Part shown: positions 46,070-57,710 of the stretch, one piece after another
Layout: every line of letters starts with the position of its first letter
Numbering within the stretch: the stretch's first letter is position 1
NCBI RefSeq assembly: GCF_000003195.3
Contig: NC_012873.2
Location: forward strand, 19,825,161-19,889,160
Length of the DNA stretch: 64,000 nt
Origin: Sorghum bicolor
Taxonomy: Eukaryota > Streptophyta > Magnoliopsida > Poales > Poaceae
Direction: 5' to 3'
Program-made: the position numbers and the translations under genes
Notes under the pieces: model-generated
What the model saw: the letters and a program-made list of their open reading frames with translations, nothing else
Databases searched by the model: none
What the model was told of the DNA's origin: nothing

Positions 46070-48697
46070 GAAGCTTTGCTCGTCGACTTTCTTCGTGTGA
46101 ACGCCGACATGTTTGCATGGAGTCCCTCGGATATGCCAGGCATACCGAGGGAAGTCGCCGAGCACTCCTTGGAAATTCAAGCCAGTTCCAAGCCAGTGAA
46201 GCAACGGTTGCGCCGATTCGACGAGGAGAAGCGCAAGACCATTGGCGAGGAGATCCACAAGCTTTTGACGGCCAGATTCATCAACGAGGTTCACCATCCC
46301 GACTAGTTAGCAAATCCTGTACTAGTTAAGAAAAAGAATGGGAAAATGAGGATGTGTGTCGATTACACGAGTTTAAATAAAGCATGTCCGAAAGTTCCTT
46401 TTCCATTACCACATATTGATCAAATTGTTGATTCTACTGCGGGATGTGAAACCCTTTCTTTCCTTGATGCATATTCTGGTTACCACCAAATAAAAATGAA
46501 AGAGTCCGATCAGCTCGTGACCTCTTTCATTACACCTTTTGGGATGTATTGTTATGTAACCATGCCGTTCGGGCTACGAAACGCGGGAGCCACAAATCAG
46601 CGTTGCATGCTCCACGTGTTTGGCAAGCACATAGGGTTGACGGTCGAGGCCTATGTCGACGACATCGTCGTCAAGTCAAAGCGGCGGGGGGACCTGATCC
46701 AGGACCTCGAGATCGCTTTCGGCTGCTTACGTGCAAATCAGTTCAAGCTCAACCCCGAGAAATGCGTTTTCGGCGTACCTCGAGGCATGCTCCTGGGTTA
46801 CATCGTTTCCCAGCACGGCATCGAGGCCAACCCCGAGAAAGTCTCGGCCATCACAAGAATGGGGCCGATCCGAGACGTCAAGGGCGTGCAGAGAGTCACG
46901 GGATGCCTAGCGGCGCTAAGTCGTTTTATCTCGAGGTTGGGAGAAAAGGCGTTGCCTCTGTATCAACTTCTGAAGAAATTCTAGCGTTTCTCTTGGACCC
47001 CCGAGGCCGAGGAAGCCCTCGAAAACCTGAACAAAACGTTGACCTCAGCACCAGTCCTGGTCCCACCTCAACCTGCAGAACCGCTGCTCCTTTACGTTGC
47101 CTCGACGACCCAGGTCGTCAGTGCAGCTGTGGTGGTCGAGAGGCAGGAGGAGGGGCATGCATTGCCCGTCCAGAGGCCGGTCTATTTCGTCAGTGAGGTA
47201 CTCTCGGAGACCAAGGCGCGTTACCCACAGATCTAGAAGCTAATCTACGCTGTAATCCTCGCCCGACGCAAGCTGCAGCACTACTTCCTTGGCCACCCTA
47301 TCACGGTGGTCTCATCCTTCCCCTTGGGAGAGATCATCCAAAGTTGAGAAGCCACGGGAAGAATCGCCAAGTGGTCGGTCGAGCTCATGAGTGAGACTCT
47401 CACTTATGCACCCCGTAAGGCTATCAAGTCGCAAGCCCTGGTGGACTTCGTCACGGAATGGACAGACTCCCAGCTTCCCCCGGCTCAGGTTCAGTCGGAG
47501 CTGTGGACGATGTACTTCGACGGGTCTCTGATGAAGACGGGAGCTAGGGCCGGCCTGCTGTTCATCTCGCCCCTAGGCGTTCATATAAGGTATGTCATCA
47601 GGATTCACTTTGCCGCATCCAACAACATCGTGGAATACGAGGCCCTCGTCAACGGTCTCAAGATCACCATCGAGCTAGGAGTCCGACGCCTCGACGTCCG
47701 AGGCGACTCCCAGCTCATCATCGACCAAGTGATGAAGACCTCGAGCTGCCATGACCCGAAAATGGAGGCGTACTGCAAGGAAGTCCGTCGACTCAAGGAC
47801 AAGTTCCATGGCCTCTAGCTCGTCCACATCGCTCGACGCTACAACGAGGCGGCCGACGAACTCGCCAAGATCGCGTCGACTCGAGGCACGATACCACCCG
47901 ACGCGTTCTCTAGAGATCTTCACGAGCCATCCGTCCACTTGGGCTCGGGGGCTAGTGTCAAAGCCGCTCCTGCCCAGCAAACCGACATCGTCAAAGCGGT
48001 ACTAATGGCAGCTGAGGTAATGGAGGTGGAACAGCGTCCCGGTCGACCGTTCGACTGGCGCACACCATTCCTCGACTGCCTAATCCGCTGCGAGCTACCA
48101 GAAGATCGATCCGAGGCCCGCCGTATCGCTCGACGGGCCAAATCATATGTAATCTACGGCGAAGACAAAGAGCTATATCGACGAAGCTCGACGGGGGTCT
48201 TGCAGCGTTGCATCACCATAGAAGAAGGCCAAAAACTTCTCGAGTATCTACACTCGGGGGCTTGTAGCCACCATGCTGCTCCTCGGACCCTCGTAGGAAA
48301 CGCCTTTCGACAAGGCTTCTACTGGCCAACGGCCGTAGCTGATGCCATCGAGCTCATACGCTCATGCCATGGGTGCCAATTCTACGCCAAACAGACGCTC
48401 CTGCCTGCCCACGCTATCCAGATGATCCCTATCACATGGCCGTTTGTGGTATGGGGGCTCGACTTAGTAGGGCCTCTACAAAAGGCAAAAGGGGGGTACA
48501 CCCACTTGTTGGTGGCCATCGACAAATTCTCCAAATGGATCGAGGCTCGACCCATCACCAACATCCGCTCCGAGCAGGCCGTCCTTTTCTTCACCGACAT
48601 CATCCATCAGTTTGGGATTCCCAACGTCATCATCACCGACAACGGCACTCAGTTCACTGGCAAAAAGTTCTTAGACTTCTGCGATCAGCATCACATC
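46070..48697 (+). pseudogene. pol: TE-G pol, first part: RT, RNase H, integrase N-terminus
   Basis: Same frame as the protease. RT: FAWSPSDMPGIPR, then a TAG at 46304 where Trp is expected (HPDxLANP), VKKKNGKMRMCVDY, SGYHQI, and YVDD (EAYVDDIVVK). Further stops at 46982 (Trp), 47234 (Gln), 47344 (TGA, Arg) and 47816. RNase H: YFDGSL, EYEAL, RGDSQL. Integrase: H..H, CHGCQFY, then GLDLVGP and ITDNGTQF, both acids intact. The frame is cut at 48697 by TE-H, shortly before the third acid. Confidence 0.9.
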
Positions 48698-49266
48698 CAC
48701 TACAAGAATTCTGGGCTTCTGTGACAATCAGATTATGACGATAATAGCCTGTTTTCTGTCACTGTCTGCCTATGGTGACGAAGTAGATATCATCACAGAA
48801 GGTGGGTCACTAACCAGCTTCTGTGACAACCAGAGGACTTCGTCATTGATACAATGACGATAGTTTTTTTTGTCATTGATGTAATGACGAGACTAAACTG
48901 TCATAACAAATTGAACAAAATAACACATGTATGATGACATGGAAGATGACAAGGCAGGTGATGTGGCACATGACATGGCAATTCACATTTGGCCCATATA
49001 TCATGGTCTTTTCTCTTTTTTTCAATTATAGTTGGCCCAAATGTTTTTTTGGCCCAACTACAATATCACATCTTTTTTTCCATTGAGGCCCATCATTAGG
49101 CCAAACCAAAATTATTGGCTAGCCCATTTAAAAATCATGACATATGATTAACCACATAACCAATTGCATTAATTATAATAACCATCTATAAATAATTCTC
49201 CTTCATAAATAATGCTTTTGTACAAAAAAAATGCAAGTTCAAGCTAAAGCTATAACCCATTACAAC

Positions 49267-49385
49267 TCATACATAAACTATGGTGCTTTGATTGGCTGCA
49301 TAGAGCAGTCTGCAGCAAACTTCTTCAATCTCTCTAGACCTTGTCTCATCACCAATGAGTAGAGCCGGCAGCAGGTTTTTGAGTC
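49267..49385 (-). other. Possible captured terminal exon in TE-H
   Basis: On the minus strand a consensus acceptor (CTCATTTAG) precedes a short frame from 49385. Two frames are open: one ends in the residues MQPIKAP and a stop, the other ends YAANQSTIVYV. I do not recognise the parent gene. Confidence 0.3.
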
Positions 49386-50142
49386 CTAAATGAGCAAATA
49401 ATGAAATGTAAGTATCAAGATGCGCTGCACAAAGGAGTACAAATGCAGACATGCAAACTACAGGGAAAAAATATTCCCATGGCACTACCTCAAATTATTT
49501 AAAAGTGACGATCTTATCACAAATTAGACGTGTTTTCAGTATCAGTCTCTGGACAACACACATTTAACCAAAACGAATACTAAATAAAAATCAAACAATG
49601 CAGGGTATAATAGAGGATACAAAATGAATAGTATTTCCATAGCTGTAGCATTTTACAAGGCTTCCATGTGAGACTATTTGATGTTTGATATGAGAACAAA
49701 ATATTTTACATTTGTAAAGCATTTGTCGGGTTCAAACAAGTGCAGATTGATATATTCAAGCATTTATCGGGTACATGCAGCAAGCAGACACAGGTCATAA
49801 TAGGAAGTCACTCACTCACATGTTGTTTAATGTCACATGTTGCTTATTGTCCTCCTCAAGTTGAGACATCTGAAACAACACAATTAGTGTTAAATATCAT
49901 ATGCAAAGGCACATTAAAGATTTTAAAACTACTGCAGACAATCTATTGTAGTACAATTTGACTATCAGGTGAATTAAATGACAAGCTCAAGGAGGCAAGT
50001 TAATTTATAATTTAACTATCTAATGTAGAAACAAGTCAATTGTGGCACAGGCTGCTCTCTACTAAGTCAAAACAGTGTAAAATAAACTGCCTATTTATCT
50101 CTTTTACCATTCGGATAAGCAAATGTCTTTTAGTACATTGTA

Positions 50143-50172
50143 CTAGGTAGCGTGCCCGTGCGTTGCTACGGG
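50143..50172 (-). mobile_element. TE-I: Helitron 3' terminus
   Basis: On the minus strand a hairpin CCCGTAGCAACGCACGGG is followed after 8 nt by CTAG and a host T. This is the layout of Helitron 3' ends (hairpin, then CTRR, insertion between A and T), and the hairpin type is common in grasses. The 5' TC end, which should lie at higher coordinates, was not found with certainty. Confidence 0.5.
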
Positions 50173-50929
50173 ATAACTAAATTTTTATAATAAAGAAAAC
50201 ACACGGATCGCACGATAAAATAACAATAATATGAAATTAAATATTAAATAAGCGTTTGCTAATGTGACAAGGTAATTATTGAAGAAAGAGAGTAAAAATC
50301 ATAGAAACTGAGACTAAGTTAGAAACCATGCCTATACGAGAACCAAGACATAAAGGAATATGATTGGTAGAGAATGAAAAGAGAATATCCATTGGGACTA
50401 TGGTTTCTATATGTAGTATCTATTATTAATAGGTATAGAAACTACATGTAAAGTTCGGAGACAAAGTGCCTGCATTCCCAAATAGTCATGATATTCAGAT
50501 AAAGCTGCAAAATATACCTGCACAACCAATGAGCATCTACCCATTTGATGATAATGCAAAGAAATTTCTTCGGAGTCCAACAATCCGCCAAGTTTATCAC
50601 CCAAATCACATATCTAAACTTGAAACAAAACAAAGCACAAAATCAGATTCCCCTTTCCATACCCCTCTCTACTTAAAATGAGCAGAGATTGCTATCGGAC
50701 ACAAAAACTCGTTGTCAGTTACTCTACCATAGTAAAATGCATCACATGTGTTACTTGGTGCTTTGATTGATGGTAGCATCTACAATTTTGCACAAAATAC
50801 CCAGGATTCGATTGGATAAAATATGTTGTACGTCACTATTGTTCCACAAAATGGTATTATCAGCCTATCAGATTACTGGCATTCTCTTCCAAGTTCCAAA
50901 TCTGAATGCAACCTGCAATAGAGGATACA

Positions 50930-51251
50930 GTAAATGGGGGCGACATGGATCTAAATTAGAGGGATTGGGATGTTACAGACGTGGTGGAGAGATAGTGGAT
51001 GAAGATGCACGCACTCACGGTGAACGCAGCCATGGTGTCCTTATTGACAATGACCTCGGCTCCTTGCCTCTTTTCCTGCTAGCGAAGGTGGACCTGGGCG
51101 GCAGCTTGTCCATCTCCGCCTCAGTCAACACGGCCGCAGGTGCCACCGGCACCGGAGCGAGATCCTCTTGTGTGGCTTCGGACGGCTGCGGCTCACCCTT
51201 CCAGGCTGTGGTGGTGAGGAATGAGGAGGCTGTGTGAAGCAGAAACCACAA
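50930..51251 (-). other. GC-rich exon-like stretch in TE-H, possible captured gene fragment
   Basis: A minus-strand frame with Pro/Ala-rich residues, then MDKLPPRS, followed by a good donor (ACC-GTGAGT near 51020). It is much more GC-rich than the rest of TE-H. Together with the exon-like stretches at about 50460-50620 and 49267-49385, all on the minus strand, it may be a captured host gene. The parent gene is not recognised. Confidence 0.35.
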
Positions 51252-51704
51252 ACCCTAGCAAAATCCATGGTCCTTCCCACTCTCTTTTGCACTGAGGGAC
51301 GGAGAGCGAGCGGGGGCGGGGTCATGCTGTGAGCACGGTGCGAGGGGCTAGCGCTCAGCCAAAGGGGAGGGTGGCGGCCTGGTGGTGAATGGATGAACGG
51401 CTAGGGTTTCCTAGTTTTATATAAGGCTAGGTGAATACAAGCCGTTGATTTCTTGATCTAACGACTCAGGTTTAGTTGGGCCGAATCTGGGCTTCTTTTA
51501 GTCTAAGCAATTGCATTGTACTTTTTTATTTTTAATAAAGCTTTATAAAAAAGGGCGTGGATCTGCAGCCAGCGGCTTACCTGCAGTCTGATGCGTGCGA
51601 ATGTGGTCAGCAGACTGAGATGCCAAATTTCGAATCTCTTTTTGCCAACATCCAAACTCCCAGAGTACAAAAGATGTCGAACACTCTCCCCTAGAAACAA
51701 AATG

Positions 51705-51800
51705 GACTGGTCTTCACTGGTTAGAGTAGCTGGCTGAGGACTAAATGTTGCAGGTCCCAGGTTCAACCCCTGTAGTAGCCAACATTTTGGTGTTTTTTTT
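51705..51800 (+). other. tRNA-like, Pol III promoter-bearing stretch in TE-H (SINE or tRNA relic)
   Basis: TGGTTAGAGTAGCTGG resembles a tRNA D-arm (A box) and GGTTCAACCCC a B box, at the usual distance; a T run follows at about 51794. No closed acceptor stem can be formed, so it is not a working tRNA gene. Confidence 0.4.
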
Positions 51801-52160
51801 TGAATTTTTTTATCCAATCCTACAAGGGGCTATAACTAGGGCATATGGTCGTGTGCATCGACGACTAAATAGGATAAGATAATATTTTAAAAATAATTAT
51901 AATATATTTATATTTATAATGATCAATTATTGTTACAATCTATAATCACAAATACCGACATTTTAGTGTTTTCTTTTGAATTTTTCTTCCTCCAATCCTA
52001 TGTGGGACTAGGAGTTAACTAGGACGGAAATAATTCACCTAGGATATACGATAGTGTGCACCAATGGCAATGTGGGATAACAAGATATTTTAAAAATAAT
52101 TATAATAGATTTATATTTTATGACAATTAACTATTGTCACAATCTATCATCATAAATCCC
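51783..52160. repeat. Diverged tandem duplication of about 175-200 bp in TE-H
   Basis: Two units begin CATTTT(G/A)GTGTTTT and end near ACAATCTAT(A/C)ATCA. Shared inner motifs include AATCCTA and ATATTTTAAAAATAATTATAATA. The second unit is slightly longer and leads into the right subterminal region. Confidence 0.65.
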
Positions 52161-52317
52161 ATGTAGTTAGATGCTATGACGTTGTTTATGACGAAAACAC
52201 AATTTGGTCATAAACAGTTGTCATCCACTAAACAGTCGTCATAAACAGCCTGTGTTTATGACAGATAGGTGTTCTGTCATCTGGTAATCGTCACAGAAGC
52301 CCAGATTTCTTGTAGTG

Positions 52318-52919
52318 TCCGTGTGAACTGGTCTGCAGTGGCCCACCCTCGAACTAACGGCCAGGTCGAGCGTGCCAACGGCATGATTTTGCAGGGGCTC
52401 AAACCAAGGATCTATAATCGCTTGAAGAAATTTGGCAAGAAATGGGTCGAGGAGCTTTCCTCGGTCCTATGGAGCTTAAGGACGACGCCGAGCAGGGCCA
52501 CAAAATACACCCCATTCTTCATGGTCTATGGCTCTGAGGTTGTGCTCCCAACGGACCTCGAGTATGGATCCCCTCGACTCAAAGCATACAATGAGCAATC
52601 AAATAAAGAGACTCAAGAAAACGCGGTCGACCAACTCGAGGAAGCTCGAGACATGGTCCTCCTCAACTCTGCCAGGTACCAGCAGAAACTTCGACGCTAC
52701 CACGACAAGCACGTACGCAAGAGGGACTTGAACGTGGGCGACCTCGTCCTACGACGGCGGCAAAGCAATCAAGGACGCCACAAGCTGACTCCTCCTTGGG
52801 AGGGCCCATATGTAGTGGCCGAGGTCCTGAAGCCGGGAACATACAAGCTCGCGGACGAAAAGGAGGCGATCTTCACCAACGCATGGAACATCGAACGGCT
52901 ACGTCGATTCTACCCCTAG
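52318..52919 (+). pseudogene. pol: TE-G pol, second part: integrase C-terminal half
   Basis: Resumes with RVNWSAVAHPRTNGQVERANG, which supplies the third catalytic acid (E in QVERANG). It continues through FMVYGSEVVLP to a chromodomain-free tail with WEGPYVVAEV and ends LRRFYP. The frame from 52318 to the stop is open without lesions, unlike the first part. Confidence 0.92.
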
Positions 52920-53457
52920 AATTTCAAAGCTTTATGTTCCCATGTACATTCTGTACCAAGGCTTTGTAAATGAATGCATGAATAGATAAAGTCTTTCCCT
53001 CGAGCAATTTACTTTTTTACGAGTCAAAATCTCGACGTTAAAAGGGAGTACCGACTATGACCCATCATAGTCGATACCCCCTCGGGGGCAGCAGGGGGGT
53101 GACCCTCCCCCAAGTGTCGAAAAAATCAAGTAACCCTTTTCTTTCCTATCAGTAATCTCGTATGGTCGAGTAGTAGATGCACCTCGAGCACCTTAAGGGC
53201 CGAGAGACGACGAGCCTGAGAACTCCTATGCCCCCGGGCTATGGAAACTCTACTCGCTTCCTCACCCTTGAGGCAACCGAGATCGCCTTAAACAAAATAT
53301 CAAACGAGGAATACAAATATAGGCGCAAAGGGAAATAAAAAGGCCTCGAGCGGAAAGACAGATAAACACTTGACAACCACTTAAAAGATATTACTTAAAT
53401 ACAAATTAACAGAGTACTATACAAGGGGCCCAGGCACCCAGAGTAGGCTCACAGGCC
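52920..53457. other. Stretch between pol and antisense gene of TE-G
   Basis: No gene is seen. A G/C-run pair (CCCTCGGGGGCAGCAGGGGGG, shorter here as CCCCTCGGGGG near 53080) may fold. The 3' ends of pol and of the antisense gene converge here. Confidence 0.5.
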
Positions 53458-56400
53458 TCAGTCCGCGTCTTGGCCCTCACCATCCTCACCCGCGCCTGAG
53501 CTAGTCTCAGGGGGAAGTACCTCTGGCTTGAATAGCTTAGCCAACCTCTCTCCAGGAACCTCCGCGTCGTCGATCAAGGCGTGGAGCCTCTCCTCGTTCT
53601 CCACGTCAGTCTTGGAGATGTCGCTGACGAAGCCGTGGGACACCACCTCCATGTCGTAGGAGAAGCCTCAGCAGACTACCGCCATCGCCCGCTTCACCCC
53701 GACGTGGAGGGCGTCCCGCACCCGGTCCCTCAGCGTAGCTCCAAGATAGCATACCTGGTCGACGAGTGTGTCGCCCCGAGCCTCCTCCCTCGACTCGTCA
53801 ACAGGCTCGAGCTCCCAGGAGGCCGAAAGGTCGCTTATCGCAGTCCTTAGACGACTGTTCAAGGCGACCTCCCCCTCGAGCTGGGTCTTGATGGAGCAGG
53901 CCTCGACTTGGGCAGCCAGCAGCTCATCCTTGAGCCCTGCAAGAATCAACGTGAGTGGATTAAATAACACCAAACACGCCTCAGAAAAGAAACTCGATAA
54001 TAGAAAACATACCACGGATGCTCTCCTCCAGAGCCGTGTTTTCGCCAACCAAATTGGTGTTGGCCCTCTCGACCTCCCTGTTGGAGCGCACCAGCTCGGT
54101 GTTGGCGACGCGCAGATCTTCGATCGCCTTGCCGGCCTGCGTGATGGCTCCTTTCTTCTCCAGCAGCGCCCTCTTTAGATGACCGACGTCGTTAGAGAGG
54201 CTATGGGATCGAGCCCGCTCCGCCTCGAGGTCTTCAAGGGCCTTCTTCTTTGCCTCCTCCGTGAAGCTCCTGGCGACCTCGCTGTTCACATACTCCACCT
54301 TTTTCCTCTGGAAGGATTCTCAGAGGGAGTCCAGGTCAGTCTTGAGGAGGCCCTTCTCCTTGTCCAGGTCAGCAACGACGTTCTTGTAGGACAGGGCCTC
54401 CTCTCGGGCTTTACACGCAGCCTCCTCGACCGTCAGAGCCCGCTCCCTCAGCAGCACAGCCTCTTCCACCGCCTTCCTTGAGGCCTCTCGAGCCTCGACT
54501 AGGGCAGCCTCCCTCTCCTTCTTCTCCTCCTCGAGTGCCAAGAGCTCTTTATAAGCCTTGAGGAGTTTCTCCTGCGACTCCAGGAGTTGGTCCTTGAGGA
54601 TGGGGAGCTACTCCCAGCCGCCTCTCGTGGCGTGAATGAAGCTTGACTTAATGCGGGAGGTCTCTTTCAGGTCATGCGAGCCAATGATCGAGCAGTTAGA
54701 ACACAAAACCAACAAGTTCCACAAAGATTGAAAGACTGAACAATACTTACAAAGTAGGATGGTCCGAGCCCGTTGTTTACAACGTCCGACAGGAGCCCCA
54801 CCATGTGCTTCATCTAGAGGCGGAGCTCCTCAACGTGCTCCCACTTCTCAGCCTCCTTCCGATCGTCCAGGAAGATGTTGGGCTCAGACGGATCGGTGGA
54901 AGCCCGGATGCGGATCTAATCGGGGCACTAGTTCTCCATCTCCTGGTTGGCCCGCGCCTTGACGCCGTGGATGAGCTCCTCGACGGTCTCGAGGGACCCC
55001 CCCATGGCGCAGGAACAAGTCGACGAGGGAGGGGAACCGCCCGTCGTCGTCCACCATCTTCCAGGTGCCCGTTTTGCTGCCTCCGCCTCCGCCCGACGTC
55101 CCAGCCTCGTCCTCCTCGGCGGGAATACGGTCCTCCCACGACCGACGCTCCTGGAGGAATCCCGTGGCGATTCCATCCATGCCGTAGATCGTCCTCCTAA
55201 TCTCGGACTCAGGGTCGACGGGGGTGCGCATCATGCAGGCGAGCGCCACCACGCCGTCCGCCCGCCCCGACTCTGCTGGGATCACGGCGGGCGCCCCTAG
55301 ACGGAGCCACGCCGGGGTCGGAGGGCCGAAAACCAGTAGACCCTCTTCCTGGTTCCCGGGCTCTTGCGGCGCCGGTGGTACCGGTTGGGGCGGACTGTGA
55401 GGAGGAGGCTCGAGTGGTTCCTCCGCTGCTCCTCAAGCTCCCGCGGCTCTTGTTGATGGTCCTGCTCTTGCAGTTGCCGCCGCGTCTCTTGCTCACGCTC
55501 CCCCTCCTCTTTCTTCCTCTGCTCCTCGATGGAGCGAAGCCCGGCAGGCCAGGGCGTCCGTCTCGCGACGAGAGAAGTCTGGGCCTCCTCGTCCATAGGA
55601 CGGGCATCCCTCGAGGTCCCGTCGCCACCAGACCCATCACTTATGGTAATGGGATCCCCCTAAACCCCCAAGGGAGGCTCGGGGGCTCCCTCTTGCCCTT
55701 GGGACTGAGGCGCCTCGGCCCATTTTGGCGACGACGGGGCAGACTCACCCGCTAGGGGACGGGGCGGGGCACTCTCAGCGCCGGTAGCTGATCGAGGGTC
55801 GGAGGAGCCTATAAAATGCCAAAAAAAGGTCAGTCACCACGGTGGCCGACGTAAGAACAACACAAATCCCGTAACAATGAGAATAAGCTGGTAACCTGAA
55901 TCCTTGGAGGCCGCTCCTACATTGAGCTTCTTAGCCAACGAGGGTTGGGCCTGCTCGAGCGTCCGCTTCAACCTGAACGGGCATGAAAGAAGTTATTACA
56001 TGAAGAGGACACGATAACTCAGGAGGGTGAGAATAACAGCGTCGAAGAACTTACCCCACAGGGAGAACGGCCCGCCTGCCAGTGCCTCGACCGGCAGGCC
56101 TCGAGCCACCCCGCGACAAGGCTCCAGGCCCCTCACGGGTAGGCGCAGACTTTGGTACCGCATCCCCCGCCTGGCGAGCGCTGGGGCTAGCACTCCTGCG
56201 GCTGGTTTCTCCCTTTTCGGAGGCCGCAGCGCGGCCATGGGTCAATGGCCCTGTCGCCTGGGGCTTAGCCCGGCGACCCGCATTTGGTGCAGGGGGAGGC
56301 TGGGGGTGCGGGGCGACCCGACCTGGCGCAGGCGCGGGAGAGGTGTCGGCGCGGGGGCGGTGAGATCCGCCTGGCCCCTCCCTTGGTGCTCCCGTCCGCG

Positions 56401-57710
56401 GGGCGTCGACATCGCCTCGAGGCGGACCCTCGAGGATCCGGTCGAGACGAGACGCCACCCCCTCAGAGTCGTCGCTGTCGTCATCGTCGTCTCCGCCGTC
56501 GTCCTCACTGGGGGATTCTTCCTCAGGCTCCCCCCTCTGTCTGGACTTAGCTCGACGTGCCTCTAACGCCTGGCGATCGAGATTCTTCGTTTTCTCTTCT
56601 TTCTTTTTTGAGTCCTTGGCGGACTTCTGCTTCTCGGCGGACCAGCGTCGTTTGTCACGGTCGACCTCATCCTCCTTTACTGGAGGACTTCGATCGGTCC
56701 CTGCGAGAATGAAGATAAGCTTAAAAAGAGATCGAGGGAGACCCAGAATTGAAACCATGTGCAAAAAGAAAACTTACCAGATCGATTGACCCCTCGTCAG
56801 GCCTCATAGGGAAGCCATTGACGTGCTTCGACTGGAAGTCGCCGGCGATGGCTGCCCGGACCCGGGCCGCGACCTCGTCGTCTGCTGGAGCCTTGTTGGA
56901 CATCCGGCACGCCTCGAGGTCCCGGGACGAGACGCCAGGACCCATCTCGTCCATCCTCAGTGGCCGAGACATCAACAGGAGAACCCTCCGATGATGGACG
57001 GCCGAGAGGATGAGAGCGGCGGTCAGGCCTTCCACGCGCAACTTCTTCAAGGCATCGAGGAGTGGGTCGAGCCGCGACTGGTGAACTTGGACGACACCGT
57101 ACGTCCAGTTCTCCGGGCGCTCCGTGATCAAGCGACTGGTGTAGGCGGGCAGGAGATCATCGTCGTTCCTCAGGTAAAACCACTGGGAGTCCCATCCGGC
57201 GTGGTTCGTCGACAATCCCACCGGGATGTACTCGCGCGGCCTCTCCGTCTTCCCCGTCTTCAGCACGAGGTTGAGGCACCCCACCCGTACAGGCTTCCTC
57301 ACGCCAGTGGTCCCGGTGGGGGCGTTGAAGAGCTCGCCCCTGTAGACGTGGAGCCACAGCTCCCAGTGGGGCATCATCCCCAAATAACCCTCACACACCG
57401 CGGCAAAGACCGCCGCGACGATGATGGCGTTTGGGGAGAAGTGCTGGAGCTCTACCCCGTAATGGTGGCAGAGCGCCCGCATGAAGCGGCTCGGAGGAGC
57501 GCCCAGGCCGTGGTGGTGGAACTTGGCGAACGAAACCACGTAGCCCTTGGGCGGCCTGGGCTCCCGGTGGTCCGCCGCCGGTGCGATCCACTCTGGCGAC
57601 GACAGCGATGTGCGGTGGCGCAGGAGTCCCTTCCTCTCAAGCTCCAGCAACCGGCGTTCCGTCATCAACGACGGGCGCCAGTCGTCGGCGGCAACGAGTC
57701 TCACAGGCAT
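53458..57710 (-). pseudogene. Antisense spliced gene of TE-G: Transposase_28-type protein
   Basis: ATG at 57710. Exon 1 (57710-56778) ends at a strong donor (CTG-GTAAGT) and carries the family core: SRFMRALCHHYGVELQHFSPNAI, AVCEGYLGMMPHWELW, and a QWFYL segment. The second exon begins at about 56700 after CGCAG with a Lys/Glu/Asp-rich then Pro/Arg-rich sequence, but the simple phase from exon 1 does not fit, so an indel or other splice site is likely. Further exons at about 56000-55297 (Gln/Glu coiled coil), 55285-54884, and 54541-53458 (long coiled coil). TGAs at 54320-54322 and 53668-53670 interrupt it. Layout parallels the TE-A gene: conserved head, disordered middle, coiled-coil tail. Role unknown. 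Confidence 0.7.

Larger units (their letters stand above)
48698..52317. mobile_element. TE-H: non-autonomous CACTA-type DNA transposon
   Basis: Ends CACTACAAGAA...TTCTTGTAGTG form terminal inverted repeats of 28 bp with one mismatch by eye. Flanks are TCC on the right (52318-52320) and TCC on the left (48696-48698) if one C is shared or lost, giving the 3-bp duplication expected for CACTA. Removing the element and one TCC rejoins the TE-G integrase in frame. Subterminal repeats with TGACGA and TCATAA motifs lie within about 200 bp of each end. No transposase is visible. Confidence 0.85.

Noticed and set aside
45650..46297. 215-codon minus-strand frame opposite TE-G protease
   Set aside because: Shadow of the GC-rich coding strand; the plus strand has clear protease and RT motifs.
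51705..51800. Functional tRNA gene
   Set aside because: No closed acceptor stem and an incomplete T-stem; only the two promoter boxes look tRNA-like.
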